Assembly (NCBI GenBank): GCA_946480245.1 | Contig: CAMLIZ010000125.1 | Span: 1 to 13,647, forward strand | Origin: an uncultured Pseudomonadota bacterium | GTDB lineage: Bacteria; Pseudomonadota; Gammaproteobacteria; Burkholderiales; Burkholderiaceae | Length of the DNA stretch: 13,647 nucleotides | Reading direction: 5' to 3' | Shown here: positions 1-5,862 of the stretch, in pieces | Numbering within the stretch: the stretch's first letter is position 1 | How the letters are laid out: the number at the start of each line of letters is the position of its first letter | Position numbers and translations under genes: made by a program | The notes under the pieces: model-generated | Database searches by the model: none | What the model was told of the DNA's origin: nothing | What the model saw: the letters and a program-made list of their open reading frames with translations, nothing else

Positions 1-154
1 GGCCGTCGACGCACTGGCCATCCTGCGCTACCTGAGGAACCTCGGGTGGGTCGCCGATGAAACAGTGGGCGACGTGCAATACGGCTACGAAATCACCTCG
101 TCGTCCGGCGGGATGGACTTCCACTCGACCAACTTCACGGTCACCGCGTACTGA
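1..154 (+). CDS. C-terminal fragment of a probable GH12-like secreted glycoside hydrolase
   Basis: Only the last 50 codons are present; the frame begins at base 2, runs off the left edge and stops at TGA 152-154. The fragment ends with the pattern V-Q-Y-G-Y-E-I, then S-G-G-M-D-F and N-F-T-V-T. This resembles the C-terminal strands of glycoside hydrolase family 12 (endoglucanase/xyloglucanase), in which the acid/base glutamate sits in a VQxGFE-like strand followed by a GG turn and an NxFSV-like last strand; here that residue would be Glu30 of the fragment. The match rests on a short pattern, so another beta-jelly-roll secreted protein is possible. It is convergent with the deacetylase gene, with 16 bases between the stop codons and no hairpin plus T-run in the gap. 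Confidence 0.4.
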   Translation, partial: AVDALAILRYLRNLGWVADETVGDVQYGYEITSSSGGMDFHSTNFTVTAY

Positions 155-170
155 CGGCCGGGATGATTGC

Positions 171-1067
171 CTACAAGCCCAGCTTGTCGAGCTTGGGCTT
201 CTCATAGGCCGCGTCCTCCGGTGGATGACGCAGGCCGGCAAGATGGTCGCGCCGCGCCAGCGCCCACAGCACGCCGTCGCCTGCCGGCAGCGTGTCCACC
301 GGATGCTGGTACAGCGGGTCTTCGTAGGCCTGCAGCGGCGACACGAAGGTCCACCCTCGCGACTGGAACATCTCGATCACCTGCGGCAGGAAGGCTGCGT
401 TGATCGCGTTCAGGTGCAGGCGCATCACATGCGGCACGTGTCGCCCGAGCAGGCGCCGCGCCAGGCCATCGTAGTACTGGGCCCGGCCCCAGAGGTGCTC
501 GAGGTAGGCGTGGCGCCAGCGCGTGGCATCGGCATGCGCATGCTGCTGGCGCCAGGCCACGAAGCGCTGGTTGTAGTAGGCGTCGCTGGTGTCGATGCTT
601 ACCGGCGCACGCTCGTAGCCGTGCAGTTGCAGCCAGTCGCGCAGCCCGTCACGCTTGTCGGCCGACTCGCCCTCGTGCAGATACGGGAAGCGCAGGCGCG
701 GCCTGAAGCCGGGCATGTCGCGCAACAGCGCGTCGGCGGCCAGCACGTCGGCGCTGAAGTCGGGCAGGCTGACGCGCGGCGAGTTGAAGTTGCGATGGGC
801 GTAGGTGTGGTTGCCGATGGCGTGGCCGGCCTCGCCCCAGGCACGCACCAGCGCCAGGCCCTGCGCGCTGTCGACCACCTTGCCCGTGGGGAACAGCATC
901 GCCTGCAGGTGCACTTGCTGCAATGCCTGCAACACGGCCTGGTTCCATTCGGCGGCCTGTGGCTGCGTGCGCGGATCCAGCCCGTCCTCGAAAGTGAGGC
1001 TGAGCGTCTGCGCCAGCGCGCACAAGGGTGCGAGCAGCAGCGCCAGCAGCGCGAACGCGCGCCTCAT
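171..1067 (-). CDS. Secreted polysaccharide deacetylase-like protein (NodB/CE4 fold)
   Basis: 298 residues. Residues 1-19 form a signal peptide: Arg2-Arg3, a Leu/Ala-rich core and an A-L-A cleavage site before Gln20; Cys16 is not in a lipobox. Mature-protein motifs follow the CE4/NodB order. These are T-F-E-D-G at 25-29, G-N-H-T-Y-A-H at 85-91 (metal ligands Asp28, His87, His91), R-F-P-Y at 126-129 and L-H-L-N at 217-220. The family is a metal-dependent periplasmic or extracellular deacetylase of N- or O-acetylated sugars; the substrate here is unknown. The first Asp of the usual TFDDG motif, the catalytic base, is replaced by Glu27. The start is ATG 1067-1065, overlapping the regulator's stop by four bases. 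No Shine-Dalgarno precedes it, so translation probably depends on coupling. The same frame stays open upstream through the regulator, but the signal peptide marks the true start. Confidence 0.82.
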   Translation of the reverse strand: MRRAFALLALLLAPLCALAQTLSLTFEDGLDPRTQPQAAEWNQAVLQALQQVHLQAMLFPTGKVVDSAQGLALVRAWGEAGHAIGNHTYAHRNFNSPRVSLPDFSADVLAADALLRDMPGFRPRLRFPYLHEGESADKRDGLRDWLQLHGYERAPVSIDTSDAYYNQRFVAWRQQHAHADATRWRHAYLEHLWGRAQYYDGLARRLLGRHVPHVMRLHLNAINAAFLPQVIEMFQSRGWTFVSPLQAYEDPLYQHPVDTLPAGDGVLWALARRDHLAGLRHPPEDAAYEKPKLDKLGL

Positions 1068-2179
1068 CGTGCAGCGGGAGCGCGCGCGCGCCGTGGCGGC
1101 CGCACCCGCAGCTCGGGCAATTGCTCGCCCACCGCGCGCACCGCGCCGGAGCCGGTGGCGTCGTAACCCGGCAGTTCGTTCACCGCACGGCGATAGGCGT
1201 CGTCGCGCAGCATGGACAGCACTTCCATCATCAGCGGCGTCTCCAGCGCCGGGCGCGGGCACAGCAGGAAGTAGTTCTCCGTTTGCAGCGGCAGGAACTC
1301 GAGCCGGAAGCGTCGCGCCGGCGTCTCCACGCCCAGGCCCACGTCGGCCATGCCGCTGGCCACGTAGGCCGCCACGGCGGCATGCGTGTATTCGCACTGC
1401 GTGTAGCCAGTGATCGTGGAGGGCTCGATGCCCTCGCGCGCCAGCATCAGGTCCAGCAACAGGCGCGTGCCCGAGCCCTGTTGGCGGTTGACGAACCGCA
1501 CGCCCGGCGCCGCCAGATCCTTCAGGCCGTAGATGCGCTTTGGATTGCCCGGTGCGAGCATCAGCCCCTGGCGCCGCGTGGCCACGTGGATCAGGCAGTG
1601 CACCTGCGGGTCGAGCCAGCGCCGGTAGTGCTCCACCACCGGCCGCTCGTATTCGCCCACGGGCACCGGGAAGCCGCACACGTCGCATTCGCCGCCGTGC
1701 AGTGCGATCACCGCCTCCTCGCTGCCCACGTACTTCAGGTCCACCGGCACTTGTGCCCGGTTCAGGATCTCGTGGAGCTTCTCCACCGCAAAGCCGTGGT
1801 TGGCCTGGATGCGCAGGATGTCGGGCACCGCGCACAGCACCTTCTCGATCTCCACTTCGAGCTCGGAGGCCAGGCTGTCGAGCACCGGCGACAGGCGCGC
1901 CGCGATGCGCCGGTCGGCCCACACGAGCTTCTCGCCCAGAGGCGTCAGCGTGGAGCCCTTGCCGCGCTCCATGTGGAGCAGCGGTGCGCCGAACATGGCC
2001 TCGCCCTGGCGCACCAGCCCCCAGGCGTGGCGGTACGAGGTGCCCGCATGCTGGCATGCCGACAGCAGGCTGCCGTCTTCATGCACCTGCACCAGCAGGT
2101 CCACCAGGCGCGGCACCAGCGTGCCGCCCTCGGGGTGGCGAATCGTCCACTGCGGCTTGATCGTGACGGCGTGTCGCAT
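1064..2179 (-). CDS. ModE-type HTH regulator with molybdate-type binding domain (COG1910-like)
   Basis: 371 residues from ATG 2179. An in-frame ATG at 2218 would add 13 residues, but GGAGG four bases before 2179 favours the shorter form. Residues about 18-90 are a ModE/LysR-like winged helix: G-S-L-L-S-A-C near 36, S-Y-R-H-A-W near 48, and L-T-P-L-G-E-K near 78. Residues about 115-330 are a periplasmic-binding-protein-like ligand domain with the F-V-N-R-Q-Q-G-S-G-T-R motif (229-239) typical of the COG1910 group. There is no signal peptide, so it should be a cytoplasmic one-component regulator. Relatives are associated with molybdate or molybdenum enzymes; the ligand here is inferred only. The fds operon in the window needs molybdenum cofactor, making it a candidate target. 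An fdsR regulator is known for the Ralstonia/Cupriavidus fds operon, but orthology cannot be shown here. Confidence 0.85.
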   Translation of the reverse strand: MRHAVTIKPQWTIRHPEGGTLVPRLVDLLVQVHEDGSLLSACQHAGTSYRHAWGLVRQGEAMFGAPLLHMERGKGSTLTPLGEKLVWADRRIAARLSPVLDSLASELEVEIEKVLCAVPDILRIQANHGFAVEKLHEILNRAQVPVDLKYVGSEEAVIALHGGECDVCGFPVPVGEYERPVVEHYRRWLDPQVHCLIHVATRRQGLMLAPGNPKRIYGLKDLAAPGVRFVNRQQGSGTRLLLDLMLAREGIEPSTITGYTQCEYTHAAVAAYVASGMADVGLGVETPARRFRLEFLPLQTENYFLLCPRPALETPLMMEVLSMLRDDAYRRAVNELPGYDATGSGAVRAVGEQLPELRVRPPRRARAPAAR

Positions 2180-2201
2180 GGCGCCTCCGGACTTTAGGCG
2201 T

Positions 2202-2241
2202 TGCTCAGCATAAGGCATCGGCCGATGCGCTCATATTGAGC
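2202..2241. promoter_or_regulatory. Cluster of three short palindromes upstream of the regulator gene
   Basis: Three dyads lie 23-62 bases upstream of the regulator's ATG. They are TGCTcAGCA (2202-2210), the perfect 14-base palindrome GCATCGGCCGATGC (2215-2228) and GCTCAtatTGAGC (2229-2241). The last two abut. The GCTCA half recurs at 2203-2207 and 2229-2233, 26 bases apart. The position fits autoregulatory operators over the regulator's promoter, but I could not identify convincing -35/-10 boxes, and the regulator's binding site is unknown. Confidence 0.4.
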
Positions 2242-2289
2242 ACACGGCCTTTGCCCGGTAGATTCAGTGTGAGCCGCCAGAGCTCTTAT

Positions 2290-2315
2290 GTCACTCGGTG
2301 CATATACCGCGTGAC
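2290..2315. promoter_or_regulatory. 26-base interrupted palindrome between the binding-protein and regulator genes
   Basis: Arms are GTCAC-T-CGGT (2290-2299) and ACCG-C-GTGAC (2306-2315) around GCATAT. Nine of ten arm positions pair, with one T/C mismatch. It begins 16 bases beyond the binding-protein stop and 111 bases upstream of the regulator ATG. It could be an operator with an A/T centre or an RNA hairpin at the end of the binding-protein message. No T-run follows it on the minus strand, which argues against a classical intrinsic terminator. Confidence 0.45.
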
Positions 2316-2331
2316 CGCGACACAGGAGACA

Positions 2332-3459
2332 TCAGTGACGCACCTTGCCGTCCTCGGTGAGCATCGACAGATCTACGAAGTTCGACGCCATGTGCCGCCG
2401 GGAGCCGAAGTTGACGTTGAAGCCGCCGAAGTCCATGTTCTGCATCGACTCCAGCCCGGCAATCAGCGTGTCGCGCGTGGGGTTGGCGCCGGCGCGCCGC
2501 AGGCCTTCGACGAAAACCTTGGCGTCCAGGTAGCCCTCGATGCTGGAGTAGTTGGGCTTGTTGTCGCCTCCGGCCTTGCGGATCGCCTCCAGGTACTCCC
2601 GCGAGATCGCGATCGAGGTGGAGAACGGGAACGGCATCACCTGGCTGACGACCACGCCGTTGCCGGCGCGGCCGAGTTCGTCGGCCAGCGCCTGCGTGCC
2701 CACGAACGACACGTTGAAGAAGGTGCCGCCGTAGCCGGCGCTGCGCGCCTGGCGGATGAAGGCGGCGCAGGACTTGTACGCGCTGATCTGCACGATCGCG
2801 TCGGGCCAGTGCGGCACGATGTCCTTCACGGCCTTGGCCACGTCCACGCTGTTGCGCACCACCGTGCCCAGCGCCACCGGCTCCAGGTTGCGCCGCTTCA
2901 GCGCGCGCCTCACCCCTTCGTAGCCGGCCTTGCCGTAGGCGTCGTCCTGGTAGAACACCGCGATCTTGTGCAGGCCCAGTTCGGTGAGCTGCTTGACGAT
3001 CAACTCGGTTTCCTGGAAGTACGAAGCGCGCAGGTGGAACACGTAGCGGCTGAACGGGTCACGCAGCCCTTCGGCGCCGGTGAACGGCCCGAAGAACGGG
3101 ATCTTGGCTTCGTTGATCATCGGCAGCACGGCCAGCGAGGTCGGCGTGCCCACATAGCCGAACAGCGCGAACACGTTCTCGCGTATCAGGCGCTCGGTGT
3201 TGGCCTTGCATCGGTCGGGCTCGTAGCCGTCATCCAGCGACACGAGCTCGATGCGATGGCCGTTCACCCCGCCGGCCGCGTTGATCTGGTCGAAGTAGGT
3301 CATCGCGCCGGCTCGCAACTGGATGCCCAGCTGCGCGGCGGGCCCCGTCAGCGCGCAGGATTGCCCCAGGACGATGCGCTTTTCCTGCGCCAGCGCGGGA
3401 AGCGCCAGTGTTGCGGTCGAGGCCGCAAGAAGTTTCAGTGACTCGCGTCGCTTCATCAT
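2332..3459 (-). CDS. Orphan ABC-type branched-chain amino-acid-like periplasmic binding protein (Peripla_BP_6)
   Basis: 375 residues. The leader has K-R-R-E-S-L-K near residues 3-9, a hydrophobic stretch and A-L-A ending at 24, resembling a Tat-type signal (RRxxLK), so it is predicted to reach the periplasm. The mature part matches the LivK/Peripla_BP_6 family: I-V-L-G-Q-S start near 29, T-G-P at 38-40, I-N-A-A-G-G-V-N-G-H near 59-68, L-V-S-L-D-D at 72-77, and A-V-F-Y-Q-D-D-A-Y-G near 167-176. Full length for the family. Its ligand cannot be read from sequence; these proteins bind amino acids, amides or small acids. No permease or ATPase gene is adjacent. Two tandem ATGs (3459, 3456) follow AGGGA; the second has better spacing. 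It is divergent from the OFA carrier, so both may answer to the same control region. Confidence 0.87.
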   Translation of the reverse strand: MMKRRESLKLLAASTATLALPALAQEKRIVLGQSCALTGPAAQLGIQLRAGAMTYFDQINAAGGVNGHRIELVSLDDGYEPDRCKANTERLIRENVFALFGYVGTPTSLAVLPMINEAKIPFFGPFTGAEGLRDPFSRYVFHLRASYFQETELIVKQLTELGLHKIAVFYQDDAYGKAGYEGVRRALKRRNLEPVALGTVVRNSVDVAKAVKDIVPHWPDAIVQISAYKSCAAFIRQARSAGYGGTFFNVSFVGTQALADELGRAGNGVVVSQVMPFPFSTSIAISREYLEAIRKAGGDNKPNYSSIEGYLDAKVFVEGLRRAGANPTRDTLIAGLESMQNMDFGGFNVNFGSRRHMASNFVDLSMLTEDGKVRH

Positions 3460-3503
3460 GGTCCCTGTTGTTTGTCATGCCGCCGCCGCCCCATTTGTGC
3501 AGG

Positions 3504-3546
3504 CGTGCGAAGCGCACGATTGTGCGCAAGCGCGCGGCGCCGCGCG
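3504..3546. promoter_or_regulatory. Tandem GC-rich dyads in the divergent intergenic region
   Basis: Within 43 bases lie CGTGCG-aag-CGCACG (3504-3518), the 6-base palindrome TGCGCA (3523-3528) and the perfect 16-base palindrome CGCGCGGCGCCGCGCG (3531-3546). TTGTGC also repeats at 3495-3500 and 3520-3525, 25 bases apart. The block sits 45-87 bases upstream of the binding-protein start, where its promoter would be. It may be operator sites or simply GC-biased sequence; 16 bases of perfect symmetry is longer than expected by chance but is made only of G and C. Confidence 0.3.
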
Positions 3547-3592
3547 TGCCGCTGTCACAAGCATGTACCCCGAGTTCGTGAAACTGTTGGTG

Positions 3593-3616
3593 GTTCTCTG
3601 ATTACAAGCGGAGAAC
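3593..3616. promoter_or_regulatory. Inverted repeat GTTCTC-N12-GAGAAC upstream of the OFA-fds run
   Basis: GTTCTC (3593-3598) and GAGAAC (3611-3616) are exact complements separated by 12 bases. Flanking GGTG before the left arm and CCACC after the right arm add further, gapped symmetry. Centre-to-centre spacing is 18 bases, so the half-sites lie nearly two helical turns apart, a usual arrangement for a dimeric regulator. It lies about 127-150 bases upstream of the OFA carrier ATG in the least GC-rich part of the region. The regulator that would bind is not known. Confidence 0.35.
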
Positions 3617-3678
3617 AAAACCACCTCGAAGGCCAGGGAGGCATTGGCAGGAGACAACACCGTAGCGCGTTTGCAAAG

Positions 3679-3693
3679 TGGGCAGTACATTGC
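3679..3693 (+). promoter_or_regulatory. Weak sigma-54-like promoter match ahead of the OFA carrier
   Basis: TGGGCAGTACATTGC keeps the GG and GC pairs with exactly ten bases between and the TTGC of the -12 element. It lacks the usual CAC after the -24 GG. A start about 12 bases downstream would leave a leader of roughly 38 bases before the ATG at 3743. No sigma-54 activator is encoded in the window, and a match of this quality can occur by chance. Confidence 0.2.
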
Positions 3694-3742
3694 GGCGCCA
3701 GCACGGGAGTGCATTCTTAGACAACTTACGAAAGGGAACAGC

Positions 3743-5404
3743 ATGTCGGCTGTGATGGGATTAGGTGAGGCGCCGCACGCAGGCGCCCCAGGGCTGCTCG
3801 ACAAAGAGCGCACGGTGGCGGGTCCCGGATTCAATCGCTGGCTCGTGCCGCCATGCGCATTGGCAATCCACCTGTGCATCGGCATGGCGTATGGCTTCTC
3901 GGTGTTCTGGTTGCCGATGACCAAGCTGCTCAACCCGGCCAACGCCGCGGCCTGTGCAGGCCAGGGCTGGATGCAGGAGCTGGTGAGCACGCAGTGCAAC
4001 TGGACCGTGCCGTCGGTGAGCTTCACGTTCACGCTGTTCATCATCATGCTCGGCGTGTCGGCCGCGCTGTGGGGCGGCTGGCTCGAGCATGCAGGCCCGC
4101 GCAAGGCCGGCTTCATCGCCGCGCTGTGCTGGGGCGGTGGCATGGCGCTGGGTGGCGTCGGCGTGGCCATCCACCAGCTCTGGCTGGTGTGGCTGGGCTG
4201 CGGCATCCTGGGTGGCGTTGGCCAGGGCTTGGGCTACATCACGCCCGTGTCCACGCTGATCAAGTGGTTCCCTGACCGTCGAGGCATGGCCACCGGCTTT
4301 GCGATCATGGGCTACGGCGGCGGTGCGATGATCGGTGCGCCGATCGCCGTTGCGCTGATGAAGGCGTTCTCGCCGGCGGGCGGCAATGGTGTGGCGACGA
4401 CGCTGATCGTGATGGGCGGCATCTACTTCCTGGCCATGTCGATCGGTGCCTTCGGGTTCCGCGTGGCCCCCACGGGCTGGAGCCCGCGAGGCTGGAGCGC
4501 GCCCGCGACCGCTGGCGCCGCGATGATCACGCGCAAGCACGTGCACCTGTCCAAGGCCTGGAAGACGCCGCAGTTCTGGCTTATCTGGGGCGTGCTGTGC
4601 CTGAACGTGACGGCCGGTATCGGCGTGATCGCGATGGCCTCGCCGATGCTGCAGGACGTGTTCGGTGCCAAGCTGATCGGCGTGGACACGGGCGGCGCCG
4701 CGATGACACCCGAGCAGAAGGCGGCCGTTGTGGCCGCCGCCGCCGGGCTGGTGGGCCTGATCAGCTTGTTCAACAGTCTGGGGCGCCTGTTCTGGGCCTC
4801 GGTGTCGGACTTCATCGGCCGCAAGAACACCTACTTCACGTTCTTCGTGCTCGGCATCGCGCTGTACTGCCTGATGCCCACGCTGGGTCACATGGGCGCA
4901 GCCGGCCTGTTCGTCATCGTGGTGTGCGCCATCCTCACGATGTACGGCGGCGGCTTTTCCACCGTGCCGGCCTACCTGGCCGACATGTTCGGCACGCAGA
5001 TGGTGGGCGCCATCCACGGCCGCCTGCTCACCGCATGGTCGGTGGCCGGCGTGATCGGCCCGATGCTGATCGCCAACCTGCGCCAGGCGCAGCTGGACGC
5101 CGGCGTCGCCCGCACCCTGGTGTACGACCGCACGCTGTACATCCTCGCCGGCATGCTGCTGGTGGGCTTCATCTGCAACCTGTTGGTCAAGCCGGTGGAC
5201 CCGAGCAACCACATGACCGACGAAGAGCTGGCACGCGAGCGCGCGCTGCAGCACGAGTCGCTGGCCACCACCACGGCCGACGCCGAGTCGGCCGCTCGTG
5301 GCGGGTTCGGTGCACTGGGCGTGGTGGCCTGGGCTGCCGTGGGTATACCGTTCCTGATCGGCGTGTGGATCGCGCTACAGAAGGCGGCCGTCCTCTTCCA
5401 TTGA
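3743..5404 (+). CDS. OFA-family MFS carrier (oxalate/formate antiporter family)
   Basis: 553 residues from ATG 3743, with AAAGGGA five bases upstream; the frame is open further back but carries no transporter features there. About twelve hydrophobic segments span roughly 34-59, 89-112, 121-142, 145-168, 182-205, 219-240, 276-302, 327-349, 363-380, 386-410, 424-446 and 464-483. MFS signatures include W-F-P-D-R-R-G-M-A-T-G (175-185) and L-G-R-L-F-W-A-S-V-S-D-F-I-G-R (346-360). The sequence V-G-A-I-H-G-R-L-L-T-A-W near 421-432 is OFA-like. Family members exchange oxalate, formate or related monocarboxylates. Leading the fds genes supports formate or oxalate as substrate, by inference. Oddities are an insertion at about 61-88 with Cys71 and Cys85, and an extra C-terminal hydrophobic segment at about 525-546 that gives a probable thirteenth helix. 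fdsG starts 14 bases after the stop. Confidence 0.86.
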   Translation: MSAVMGLGEAPHAGAPGLLDKERTVAGPGFNRWLVPPCALAIHLCIGMAYGFSVFWLPMTKLLNPANAAACAGQGWMQELVSTQCNWTVPSVSFTFTLFIIMLGVSAALWGGWLEHAGPRKAGFIAALCWGGGMALGGVGVAIHQLWLVWLGCGILGGVGQGLGYITPVSTLIKWFPDRRGMATGFAIMGYGGGAMIGAPIAVALMKAFSPAGGNGVATTLIVMGGIYFLAMSIGAFGFRVAPTGWSPRGWSAPATAGAAMITRKHVHLSKAWKTPQFWLIWGVLCLNVTAGIGVIAMASPMLQDVFGAKLIGVDTGGAAMTPEQKAAVVAAAAGLVGLISLFNSLGRLFWASVSDFIGRKNTYFTFFVLGIALYCLMPTLGHMGAAGLFVIVVCAILTMYGGGFSTVPAYLADMFGTQMVGAIHGRLLTAWSVAGVIGPMLIANLRQAQLDAGVARTLVYDRTLYILAGMLLVGFICNLLVKPVDPSNHMTDEELARERALQHESLATTTADAESAARGGFGALGVVAWAAVGIPFLIGVWIALQKAAVLFH

Positions 5405-5418
5405 CCTTTGACCTGCGC

Positions 5419-5862
5419 ATGACACCCTCCCCTGTTCCGGACCTGGCCGCGGTTGACCGCGTCATCGAGGAGCGCCGCCATCTCGACGGTGCCCTGCTGC
5501 CCGTGCTGCACGGCATCCAGGAGGCGCTCGGCCATGTCCCGGAGCAGGCGGTAGGGCGCATCGCGCAGGCGTTGAATCTTTCGCGCGCCGAAGTGCATGG
5601 CGTGCTCACCTACTACCACCAATTCCGCACCGAGCCGGTGTCCGGCCCGGTGCTGCAGGTATGTCGCGCCGAGTCGTGCCGCACGATGGGCGGCGAGGCG
5701 CTGCTGGCGCAGGCGCGCCAGCACGCAGGCTGTCACGTCGAGCCCGTGTACTGCCTGGGCCTTTGCGCCATGTCGCCGGCTGTCATGCTCGACGGCCGGC
5801 CGCATGCGCGAATGACGAAAGACAAGCTCGACGCGCTGCTGCAACAGGAGACTCGGGCATGA
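5419..5862 (+). CDS. fdsG: NAD+-linked formate dehydrogenase gamma subunit
   Basis: 147 residues, a normal length for FdsG and homologous to NuoE/HoxE. The N-terminal half is helical; the C-terminal half is a thioredoxin-like [2Fe-2S] domain with C82-x4-C87 and C112-x3-C116 as ligands. The motif L-T-Y-Y-H-Q-F near 63-69 is typical. With FdsB it forms the module that passes electrons from FdsA to NAD+ in the cytoplasm. ATG 5419 lies 14 bases after the carrier stop and has no clear Shine-Dalgarno; an in-frame TTG at 5401 would add six residues and has none either. Its stop overlaps the fdsB start (ATGA, 5859-5862). Sitting first in G-B-A-C-D order matches the fdsGBACD operons of Cupriavidus necator and Rhodobacter capsulatus. 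Confidence 0.95.
   Translation: MTPSPVPDLAAVDRVIEERRHLDGALLPVLHGIQEALGHVPEQAVGRIAQALNLSRAEVHGVLTYYHQFRTEPVSGPVLQVCRAESCRTMGGEALLAQARQHAGCHVEPVYCLGLCAMSPAVMLDGRPHARMTKDKLDALLQQETRA

Noticed and set aside
57..1166. A 369-codon plus-strand frame opposite the deacetylase
   Set aside because: The minus strand has an intact signal peptide and ordered CE4 motifs; the plus frame has none.
171..2057. A 628-codon minus-strand frame apparently fusing an N-terminal region to the deacetylase
   Set aside because: The upstream part runs out of frame through the regulator gene and is low-complexity Arg/Ala/Gly sequence; a clean signal peptide begins at 1067.
2290..2315. Classical intrinsic terminator for the binding-protein gene
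   Set aside because: The palindrome can form a hairpin, but no T-run follows on the minus strand, so it is listed as a regulatory-type dyad.
3644..3742. N-terminal extension of the OFA carrier from TTG 3644
   Set aside because: AGGAG falls after that TTG, the added residues are not carrier-like, and ATG 3743 has a well-placed AAAGGGA.
3600..3742. A molybdenum-cofactor riboswitch upstream of the carrier
   Set aside because: Only short hairpins such as CCTC/GAGG (3624-3641) are visible; no conserved riboswitch core could be recognised.
3761..5254. A 497-codon minus-strand frame opposite the OFA carrier
   Set aside because: Composition is His/Arg/Ala/Gln-rich antisense shadow; the plus strand encodes clear membrane helices and MFS motifs.
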